A stretch of DNA of 14,864 nt, from contig JBBDIU010000126.1 in NCBI GenBank assembly GCA_040880205.1, forward strand, positions 1-14,864, given 5' to 3'. Origin of the DNA: WACF01 sp040880205 (GTDB lineage: Bacteria > Pseudomonadota > Gammaproteobacteria > Pseudomonadales > Cellvibrionaceae). Below are positions 5,606-11,910 of this stretch, piece after piece. The translations under genes and the position numbers were made by a program. Position 1 is the stretch's first letter. Each line of letters opens with the position of its first letter. A model generated the notes under the pieces. That model was not told where the DNA came from. It saw only the letters and a list, made by a program, of their open reading frames with translations, and searched no databases.

Positions 5606-7816
5606 TTAGAAGGTCGCCTTCACCCTAACGGCCGTCGTGCGGCCGTAGGTGAAGCAGTACTCTTCCAATTCCTCCACCACTCCATCCGCAGTGGCACCCT
5701 GATAGCGGGTACCCGTATAGCAATTGGCGGAATCCAGCAGATTGAAAGACTCCAAGCGAACCGTGACTCCTTCGAAGGCCACCTTTTCGATAAAAATGCT
5801 GGCGTTGGGGCCGTCCTGTTTGTCAACGATGTCGTCGATGTCAACCTGGCGATTACCGGGGAGATGGTAGGTATAATCCGCGCCGTAGTTAAGCTTCCAA
5901 ACGGGCAAGTCGTGCCTCATACCCAAGCTGAACCGGCCGCGGCTGTGGCTTCGCAGGCGGCGGGTTTCGTTCAGAAAAGGATCCACGACTTCCGAATCCT
6001 GTACCAAGGCTACGGCGGTTAGCCGCGTATCCGGCAGCTCGATTGCTTCCAGACGCAGGCTCGCATCCAGCTCTGCCCCGTAGCGTTTGCCGTCCCCAAT
6101 GTTGCCCGGTGCTGAGATCGGGCGCGAAGGATCGGTCGAGGCATCAACTCTGTCGATGACATCTTCGATGTCGTGGTAGAAAAGTCGTGAATTGAGCACA
6201 CCGACATCTTCGGGTAAACGGTATTCCAGGTTCAGCTCATAACGCCAGGATTTTTCCTGCTCCAAGTCGGGATTGCCGGCATTGATGTCCTTTTCCAAAT
6301 CATTGTTATTGCTGGCGCTGAAGCTGGAAAAACTGAGCTGCGATACATGTCGCTCAAGTGTCGCGCGCAACTGGGTTGACGAGGATACCTCATAGCGGTA
6401 ATCCAGTTTAGGTTTCAGGAATTCGAACTCACGCGCCTTGCCTACTGGCACACCGTTCTCGGTTCCTTGCTGCTCAATTTCCGAGAATTCCGCCACCAGG
6501 GTGGATTCCAGTGTGGCCGCTGAACTAATTTGCCAATTGTGAATTGCAAAGGGTTCGTAACGTATCTCCTCCACGGTCGAGTCGACATCGCTGACCGGCA
6601 CCAAATTGCCAAAGCGTGCTGAAGGGGTGCCGGATCGGGCTGACCCCAGGCGGAACGATTTGTTCAAAATCGTCTGGGCACGTTCAACGCCCAGCTCAAT
6701 GTCCTGGTTCGCGGTTAGTCCCACTGTGTGAGATGCACGTACAATTCGCTCGCGATTTCGTTTCTCTTCGCCAACGTACAAACTTTTGACCGGAGTGGAA
6801 GGCTCCAGCTCGAAACGATTATAGAACCAGTCGTCGGTCTCATCGTTGATCACTAAAATAGCATTGAACCGTGACTGATCGGCAAAGGTGTGCTGGTAAG
6901 TACCGCCGACCTCCCACTTGTTTCGATCCGATTTTCGAGCTTCGCGCTCAAAGGTGAGCTGGCTTGGATCGGTACTGAAGTCGGTAATAGATCGATCGAT
7001 ATCATCGGGTGAACTGTTTTCAATAAACAGGGCATTCAGTTGTAAAAGCTTACTGTCATCCAGTTGATACCCAAAGTTACCTGTTATTTTATGATCGGTT
7101 TGTTCTCGCTCCCTTATCTGAACAATCGTGTCCTTCGGGGTGAAATCGCCATTGAAGCTGTATTCCTTGCGAATCTGTTCATCGTAGTGTGGTTCCATCG
7201 TGTAATTTACAAGATAGTCCAGCGCTCCTGTTTGTCCGCCAAACGAAATTGCTCCACCCGGGCTTACTGTGCCATTCTGATGAATCTTAGTGCTAAGTTC
7301 CGCGGAGATGCTGGAGCGCGCCAGGCCTTCGTTCATAATGACGTTTACGACCGGACCGGCACTGCGCACATCGAGATCGGCGGAGGTGCCGCGAATAATC
7401 TGAAAGCGGTCCACCTGCTTGGCAGCGATGCGCTCCAACATGTCCTTGCCACTGTTCGCCTTTCCCGCAATGCGTTTGCCGTCGATCAGGATCGAGCTGC
7501 GGCCCGCGCCCAATCCCCTTCCACCGCCGCCATTGCCAGACAGGATAGTATCGACACCCGGTATGCGATTGAGCATGTCGAGTGCCGTGACAGGATCGTA
7601 CTGTGCGAAATAAGACGCGGGATAAGAGATGGTGGAGCGATCCGGATCGTCACTTTCCAGTTGGGTAAACACCCGCACCTCCTGCTCGGGCGGAATAATA
7701 CCTTCCACCTCGGCGAACAGGTCCGTCGCAACAAGGAACGGAACAACAGATAGCAACGCTTTCAGCGACGGTGTTACTACTTCGAGACAATTCCAATTTG
7801 TACCTGGAAACACCAC
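5606..7816 (-). CDS. TonB-dependent outer-membrane receptor
   Basis: A 736-residue ligand-gated outer-membrane channel that imports a nutrient using energy passed by TonB-ExbBD. It starts with GTG at 7814-7816, seven bases after GGAG, giving an N-terminus with a signal-like hydrophobic segment SLKALLSVVPFLVATDLFA (cleavage near residue 35). A plug domain follows at about 60-170, with ALDMLNRIPGV, GAGRSSILIDGKRI, VDRFQIIRGTSADLDV and GPVVNVIMNEG. The remainder shows alternating strand patterns typical of the 22-strand barrel, with a periplasm-directed C-terminal Phe (VRVKATF). Two Cys in NCYTGTRYQG and EEYCFTYG near the C-terminus could form a disulfide. No clear TonB box is recognised. Expression may respond to a LacI-family regulator through the palindrome near 7905. 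The substrate is unknown; siderophore, carbohydrate or other small molecule are all possible. Confidence 0.92.
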   Translation of the reverse strand: MVFPGTNWNCLEVVTPSLKALLSVVPFLVATDLFAEVEGIIPPEQEVRVFTQLESDDPDRSTISYPASYFAQYDPVTALDMLNRIPGVDTILSGNGGGGRGLGAGRSSILIDGKRIAGKANSGKDMLERIAAKQVDRFQIIRGTSADLDVRSAGPVVNVIMNEGLARSSISAELSTKIHQNGTVSPGGAISFGGQTGALDYLVNYTMEPHYDEQIRKEYSFNGDFTPKDTIVQIREREQTDHKITGNFGYQLDDSKLLQLNALFIENSSPDDIDRSITDFSTDPSQLTFEREARKSDRNKWEVGGTYQHTFADQSRFNAILVINDETDDWFYNRFELEPSTPVKSLYVGEEKRNRERIVRASHTVGLTANQDIELGVERAQTILNKSFRLGSARSGTPSARFGNLVPVSDVDSTVEEIRYEPFAIHNWQISSAATLESTLVAEFSEIEQQGTENGVPVGKAREFEFLKPKLDYRYEVSSSTQLRATLERHVSQLSFSSFSASNNNDLEKDINAGNPDLEQEKSWRYELNLEYRLPEDVGVLNSRLFYHDIEDVIDRVDASTDPSRPISAPGNIGDGKRYGAELDASLRLEAIELPDTRLTAVALVQDSEVVDPFLNETRRLRSHSRGRFSLGMRHDLPVWKLNYGADYTYHLPGNRQVDIDDIVDKQDGPNASIFIEKVAFEGVTVRLESFNLLDSANCYTGTRYQGATADGVVEELEEYCFTYGRTTAVRVKATF

Positions 7817-7904
7817 ACGGAGACTCCGACCAATTCAGCGTTAACAACACAAGCGACCAATCCAGGTTAGCCAACCGAGCGGGATGCTAAGTGCGAAGGG
7901 ATTG

Positions 7905-7916
7905 ACAAGCGCTTGT
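7905..7916. promoter_or_regulatory. LacI/GalR-type operator candidate upstream of the TonB receptor
   Basis: ACAAGCGCTTGT is a perfect 12-base palindrome with the central AAGCGCTT (AANCGNTT pattern) typical of LacI/GalR-family operators. It lies about 88 bases before the receptor's GTG start, a fitting place for repression. No regulator gene of that family is in the window. Receptors for carbohydrates are often controlled in this way, but this is inference. Confidence 0.42.
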
Positions 7917-8030
7917 GCCACGATAGGCCGGATTCCGACCAATAGGTCTGTTATTTTAGCACCTCATCCTCAACAACACTGCTGCCCGGCGTTTGCTTTA
8001 CACAACTTTTCCGGCTCCGATAAAGAGAGG

Positions 8031-8065
8031 GGTGATGAATGGTTTGTGGTGGGCGGTGGATGGTG
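8031..8065. repeat. Degenerate heptanucleotide repeats (pattern NNNGGTG)
   Basis: Five consecutive 7-base units, GGTGATG, AATGGTT, TGTGGTG, GGCGGTG and GATGGTG, share the consensus of the perfect array that begins about 50 bases downstream. They look like a decayed part of the same repeat family. Confidence 0.5.
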
Positions 8066-8106
8066 GGCGCATCGGCTCCTGCCACTTTGCGGCATACACC
8101 CCGGAT

Positions 8107-8141
8107 GAATGATAATGGTGAATGGTGAATGGTGAATGGTG
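8107..8141. repeat. Heptanucleotide tandem repeat, four perfect AATGGTG units
   Basis: Four perfect copies of AATGGTG occupy 8114-8141, preceded by a degenerate unit GAATGAT at 8107-8113. It is non-coding. Such short tandem repeats can change copy number by slippage, and similar heptamer arrays are known between genes in several bacterial groups. Confidence 0.8.
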
Positions 8142-8264
8142 AACAGAATACGCGGAGAATTTTGATCACACGCAACTAATAAACCAATGTGGCTTGGAGA
8201 GGCTCAATTAATAATCTTTTAGTTCAAAGGGGCGTGCGGATAGCTGAGTCGGCGAAAATGCTAT

Positions 8265-8280
8265 TGGGCTTCCGTGCCCA
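8265..8280 (-). terminator. Possible terminator downstream of the VOC gene
   Basis: On the minus strand TGGGC-ACGGAA-GCCCA forms a five-pair hairpin about 40 bases after the VOC stop codon, with a short TTTT a few bases further on. The stem is short and the T-run displaced, so this is only a candidate. Confidence 0.3.
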
Positions 8281-8318
8281 GCCGCTGAATTTGATCGGGC
8301 CCACGAAACGCGAACCCC

Positions 8319-8852
8319 TCAGGCCTCGCAGTTGTTTCCCAAAACCCCCGAACCGCCGCAGTATGTTTCGTCCTGCAACTGGATAAGAATGCCGTTGGGA
8401 TCGGTGAAATAGAGTTCCGGAATGGTTTCGTCGCGCATGCGAATTTGCGCCTGGATACCGCGTTCCGCCAATGTTTGTACGATTTTTTCCACGTCGAAAT
8501 CCTTCACCCCCAGGCAGACGTGATGAATCGTTGGTTCAACGCTTTCCGTCCCGCCGTAGAAGCCGAGAAACTGGCCATCATCACCGGTTGACAGATTAAT
8601 GCCGTTGCTCTGCTGACTCTTGATGCCGAGACCAAACAAACTTTGATAAAACTCCGCGGCCTTGGGAATGTCCTTCACAAACAAGGTCACATGGTTAATA
8701 GACGTAATCTCGATGGTTGGCTTTGTCTGGGCACTGACCCTGGTTCCAGCCAACGCCGCCATGGCTGACAGCGACGCCAGAAAAGTGCGCCGCGACAACT
8801 GCCCTTTTTCATATTGGCTCAGTAACTTATCGACTTCGTTGTTATCACTCAT
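8319..8852 (-). CDS. Tat-exported VOC (glyoxalase/dioxygenase-fold) family protein
   Basis: A 177-residue protein whose N-terminus carries a twin-arginine signal, SRRTFLASLSAMAALAG (Arg 21-22), with cleavage probably after VSA near residue 41. The folded, possibly cofactor-bearing protein should therefore be exported to the periplasm. The mature part is one vicinal-oxygen-chelate domain: INHVTLFVKDIPKAAEFYQ with His 54, a second half starting IHHVCLGVKD (His 110-111), and ELYFTDPNGILIQLQ (Glu 146). These His/His/Glu residues fit the metal site of the fold. VOC proteins include glyoxalase I, extradiol dioxygenases and resistance proteins; which reaction applies is not visible. Cys 165 and Cys 175 in the tail might pair. 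It lies 63 bases after the PQQ dehydrogenase gene on the same strand, so joint expression and a related periplasmic role are likely. Confidence 0.88.
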   Translation of the reverse strand: MSDNNEVDKLLSQYEKGQLSRRTFLASLSAMAALAGTRVSAQTKPTIEITSINHVTLFVKDIPKAAEFYQSLFGLGIKSQQSNGINLSTGDDGQFLGFYGGTESVEPTIHHVCLGVKDFDVEKIVQTLAERGIQAQIRMRDETIPELYFTDPNGILIQLQDETYCGGSGVLGNNCEA

Positions 8853-8915
8853 ACATACGCTCTCGTTTGGTTTACATGCCGTTTGAATGGTTGACGTCGC
8901 TCGCTCTGAAACAAA

Positions 8916-11129
8916 TCAGTCCGGCAACGCCAAGGCCACTATTTTGCCCGCCGATTTTCCGTCGCCCACCGCCATGACGATGTATTGCTTGCCGTCCACC
9001 ATATAGGTAACCGGCTGGCCGGCCTGTGCCGCGGGCAATTCGATTTCGGCTAGAATCTCACCGGTTTTCTTGTCGTGGGCACGAAATACCGGACTGCCGC
9101 CCCAACCTTCGCCGGCAAACAACAGGGATTTGGTGAGCAATAAACCGGAACGGGTGGGCTTACCGGTCCGCGGAATATCGACGCCCTTCAAGGCCGCGTT
9201 ATTCGCTACGTCCTCGGGCGTGTCGGCATTGGGAATCCACCATTCGTGCTCACCGTCCTTCAGGTCGATAGCGGTAATCCTTCCCCACGGCGGCTTGACC
9301 AGAGGCAAGCCCTTCACCGTGGGCACCCGACCGCCGCCGCCAAAGATGTACTCCACTTGCGAAGCCCCGGGGTCGTTCATTACCGCCAGCATGGACACTT
9401 CGGTAAACGACGGCACGTAAAGCATGCCGGTTTCGGGATCGAAAGCCCCGCCCTCCCAGTTGGTGCCGCCAGTGGCGGAGGGCAGGCTGAGCGTGCCCTT
9501 GGTGCCATCCGGTCCATTGGCGACGGACGGAGGCGTGAATAGCGGACCCAGGCGGTAGGGTTTTACGGCTTGCTTGGCCGCCGCCCTGAGCGCCGGAGTG
9601 AAGTCGATGAGATCGTCCTCACTGATGCCCTGGCGGTCGTAGGCAGCCGGTTTGGTGGGAAAGGGCTGGGTTGGCGAGGTCCATTCACCCGGTACATCGC
9701 TCTGAGGTACCGGCCTTTCCTCAATGGGCCAAATGGGTTCGCCGGTCTCGCGATCAAAAACGTAGGCGAAGGATTGCTTGGTGAGCTGCACCACCACCTT
9801 CCTGCCATCGGGCAGGTCCGCGAGAATCGGTGCGTTGGGGTTATCCCAGTCCCAGATGTCGTGGTGGATAATCTGGTAATGCCAACGTTTTTCACCGGTT
9901 TTGATATCCAGGGCCACCAGGGAATTGGCGTAGAGGTTATTCCCGGGACGATCACCGCCGTAGCGGTCCCCGGTCGCCGCCTCCACCGGCAGATAAACCA
10001 GACCCAAGTCCGGATCGGCCGACATGGGCGCCCAGACGCCGGCGTTGCCGGTGTATTTTTCGGAGCCATCGAGCCAGGTTTCGGAGCCCGGTTCGCCCGG
10101 CTCGGGGATGGTCTTGAAGGTCCACAGCAATTCGCCGGTGCGGGCATCAAAACCGCGCACATCCCCTTTTACGTTGGAAGCGGAAGGCGGTCGAAAGCCC
10201 ACCAGATGGGCGGCCCCGACAACAATCACATCGTTTACCACCAGCGGCGGCATGGACGAACCGATATCGATATCATCGCGGTCTTCCGCCAGGCGCAGGC
10301 CCTGCTGCAGGTCCACCCAGCCACTGGCACCAAACTCGGTATCGGGCAGGCCAGTCTTGGCGTTGAGACCGACCAGATAATAGCCCGGCGTCACGGTATA
10401 GATACGCTCCCTGGCGCCGTCCCGCCAATAGGCCACGCCCCGCCCCGAGCCCTTGCGCGGCGCCTTGTCAAAGCGCTCCCCCTCCTGGGGACGCCACATC
10501 CATTTGAGTTGACCGGATTCGGCATCCAACGCCACTACATTGCGCGTGGTGCCAGCGGTCAAATACAAGGTGCCGTCCACGGCCAGGGGGGATGTGGTGT
10601 TCTTGAATTCCGGCGACGGCCCGAAAATACCCGCATCAAATTCCCAGACCGTTTCCAACTGGGCCACGTTGTCCGCGTTTATCTGTTCCAGTGGGGCGTA
10701 GCGCGTCGCGGCAAGATCGCCATTGAATTCTGTCCAGTTAACGGTCCCCTCCTTACTGTACGCGGTGCCGGCTTCTTCAGGGACAATGGTCAGACCGGCT
10801 AAATGGGATTGCTGCAAAGCGGTTTCGGGAAGGCCGACCCCGCCCTGATCGAGAATGTAGACGGTGACATCCAGATATTGGGCGTCGCTCAAGGATCCTG
10901 GTCGTTCGCCGGGCATGGTCAGCTTGATGGTTTGAAACAACTGATCCGCCTCGCGACCCGCCCAGCCACTGCGGACGCGGGTTTCCATTTCCAGCGGCAG
11001 GTGGCAGCGGGCGCAGTGGTTTTGAAACACCTCGGCGCCGCGCCGGACGTTCTCCGGCGCCGCCCACAGGGGCACGGATAGCGCGGCCAGCAGCAAGGAG
11101 AGCAAGTAAAAACGCGTTGATTTGATCAA
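8916..11129 (-). CDS. Secreted PQQ-dependent dehydrogenase (glucose-dehydrogenase type) with N-terminal cytochrome c domain
   Basis: A quinohaemoprotein of about 737 residues that should oxidise a sugar or alcohol in the periplasm and pass electrons through its own haem. TTG at 11127-11129 is preferred: GGAGA lies six bases upstream and the product begins with a signal peptide, MIKSTRFYLLSLLLAALSV, ending at PLWA. GTG at 11160-11162 would add 11 residues but has no Shine-Dalgarno. Numbered from TTG, the haem c site is CARCH (39-43) with probable axial Met in KLTMPGE (about 72). An eight-bladed propeller follows, starting WTEFNGDLAATRYAPLEQIN. HLVGFRPPSASNVKGDVRGFDARTGELLWTFKTIPEPG, YQIIHHDIWDWD (catalytic Asp region, about 419-429) and QLTKQSFAYVFDRETG (Lys) are typical of the membrane glucose dehydrogenase branch. 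The haem domain is N-terminal, unlike classical quinohaemoprotein alcohol dehydrogenases. The substrate is unknown. Confidence 0.9.
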   Translation of the reverse strand: MIKSTRFYLLSLLLAALSVPLWAAPENVRRGAEVFQNHCARCHLPLEMETRVRSGWAGREADQLFQTIKLTMPGERPGSLSDAQYLDVTVYILDQGGVGLPETALQQSHLAGLTIVPEEAGTAYSKEGTVNWTEFNGDLAATRYAPLEQINADNVAQLETVWEFDAGIFGPSPEFKNTTSPLAVDGTLYLTAGTTRNVVALDAESGQLKWMWRPQEGERFDKAPRKGSGRGVAYWRDGARERIYTVTPGYYLVGLNAKTGLPDTEFGASGWVDLQQGLRLAEDRDDIDIGSSMPPLVVNDVIVVGAAHLVGFRPPSASNVKGDVRGFDARTGELLWTFKTIPEPGEPGSETWLDGSEKYTGNAGVWAPMSADPDLGLVYLPVEAATGDRYGGDRPGNNLYANSLVALDIKTGEKRWHYQIIHHDIWDWDNPNAPILADLPDGRKVVVQLTKQSFAYVFDRETGEPIWPIEERPVPQSDVPGEWTSPTQPFPTKPAAYDRQGISEDDLIDFTPALRAAAKQAVKPYRLGPLFTPPSVANGPDGTKGTLSLPSATGGTNWEGGAFDPETGMLYVPSFTEVSMLAVMNDPGASQVEYIFGGGGRVPTVKGLPLVKPPWGRITAIDLKDGEHEWWIPNADTPEDVANNAALKGVDIPRTGKPTRSGLLLTKSLLFAGEGWGGSPVFRAHDKKTGEILAEIELPAAQAGQPVTYMVDGKQYIVMAVGDGKSAGKIVALALPD

Positions 11130-11321
11130 GCTGGTTCTCCATCTATTCCGGAAATTGGGCACTGACGGGGTGGACTACTACTTTGATTCGCGGATCGAAA
11201 CACGTTCCCCGGCTCGGCCGAGGCCCTGCTCCGAACCACCTGTTGGATAGGACCGAACATGGTACTGTAGCGCTGCAAAAGGCGTCGCAAAATTAACATT
11301 TCCAAACCTTTGATTCACCAA

Positions 11322-11373
11322 GACCCGGGGTCAACCGCGGTCAACGCCGCGACCCATTGAACGCGATGGGTCG
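11322..11373. promoter_or_regulatory. Operator-like repeats in the divergent PQQ-dehydrogenase control region
   Basis: CGACCCAT (11350-11357) and ATGGGTCG (11366-11373) form a perfect 8-base inverted repeat with an 8-base spacer, ending ten bases before the -35 element at 11383. Just upstream are GACCC-G-GGGTC at 11322-11332 and two GGTCAAC direct repeats at 11329 and 11339, exactly ten bases (one helical turn) apart. The shared GACCC/GGGTC half-sites suggest a regulator that controls the divergent oxidation genes. Binding is inferred. Confidence 0.42.
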
Positions 11374-11382
11374 GACACTCCC

Positions 11383-11411
11383 TTGAAAAGCCTTCGGCCC
11401 TGCTTTACTCT
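11383..11411 (+). promoter_or_regulatory. Sigma70-like promoter of the CHRD/alcohol-dehydrogenase operon
   Basis: TTGAAA at 11383-11388 and TACTCT at 11406-11411 are separated by an optimal 17 bases. Transcription would begin near 11418, leaving a short leader before the ATG at 11446. The -35 is good and the -10 is moderate. Confidence 0.45.
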
Positions 11412-11445
11412 TCCGCTTCCCCAGCCTCGCATAATAATAATTCCT

Positions 11446-11895
11446 ATGACGATTCATTTACGATTCTTTCGCTACCTGCTGGTCCTGGCCTTGTTTCTGT
11501 CGTTTGCTCCTCGGATTATCGCGGAGACTTCCGATTTTGTGGCGAGACTCGCACCTTTGCCGGTGGACTTCCGTTCCGCCAGGACGATTACCGGCGGCGG
11601 CGATTTGCGCGCCCAGTTGGATGGTTCGCAATTAATTGTCAATGGACAATTCGAAGGCCTCAGCGCCGCGGCCACCAGCGCGCATTTACACCAGGGACCC
11701 TTGGCCATTCCCGGCCCCGCCATTGCGGACCTTCAGGTAACGCATGCGACAGCCGGAAAGATCAGTGGCACTGTGCAGTTGAGCCCGGAACAGTTGGAAC
11801 ACTTGCACAATCGCGCACTGTATATCCAAATTCACAGCGCGGCGGCCCCCGACGGCAACTTACGCGGTTGGTTGTTTGCCAGCCCTGTGCAATAG
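11446..11895 (+). CDS. Secreted CHRD-domain protein
   Basis: A 149-residue protein with a Sec signal peptide, MTIHLRFFRYLLVLALFLSF, cleaved probably after IIA near residue 26. The rest is one CHRD domain: FRSARTITGGGDLRAQLDG, LIVNGQFEGLSAAATSAHLHQG, GKISGTVQLSPEQLEHLHNRALYIQIHS and APDGNLRGWLF. CHRD domains were first noted in animal chordin; in bacteria they occur in secreted proteins of unknown function. The ATG at 11446 gives the only sensible signal peptide. No Shine-Dalgarno is visible: the leader before the ATG is A/T-rich, so initiation may be leader-poor or depend on an unstructured region. The stop is 15 bases before the lipoprotein dehydrogenase gene, so the two are surely cotranscribed, and a physical or accessory role for the dehydrogenase is a reasonable guess. 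Confidence 0.85.
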   Translation: MTIHLRFFRYLLVLALFLSFAPRIIAETSDFVARLAPLPVDFRSARTITGGGDLRAQLDGSQLIVNGQFEGLSAAATSAHLHQGPLAIPGPAIADLQVTHATAGKISGTVQLSPEQLEHLHNRALYIQIHSAAAPDGNLRGWLFASPVQ

Positions 11896-11910
11896 CGAAG
11901 GTAGAATCCA

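Larger units (their letters stand above)
7817..8318. other. Non-coding interval between the TonB-receptor and VOC genes
   Basis: About 500 bases without a convincing gene. It holds the receptor's upstream region with the palindrome near 7905, two heptanucleotide repeat clusters (8031-8065 and 8107-8141) separated by about 40 bases, and a possible terminator hairpin at 8265-8280 for the VOC operon. A 74-codon plus-strand frame at 7884-8108 runs through the repeats and resembles no protein I know. Confidence 0.6.

Noticed and set aside
7884..8108. Possible 74-codon protein on the plus strand
   Set aside because: It runs through the degenerate heptamer repeats, has no good ribosome binding site and resembles no family.
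8031..8141. CRISPR array
   Set aside because: Units are only seven bases and contiguous, with no spacers and no cas genes nearby.
8229..8300. tRNA-like start (TAGCTGAGTCGG resembles a D-arm)
   Set aside because: No matching acceptor stem, anticodon stem or GTTCGA-type T-loop can be built around it.
9570..10802. Long plus-strand open frame of 410 codons
   Set aside because: It lies wholly antisense to the PQQ dehydrogenase gene, whose motifs are clear, and its translation is low-complexity without any recognisable domain. A GC-rich shadow frame.
11213..11222. CTCGGCCGAG palindrome upstream of the glucose-dehydrogenase-type gene
   Set aside because: A ten-base GC-rich palindrome is easily found by chance; no supporting promoter elements around it.
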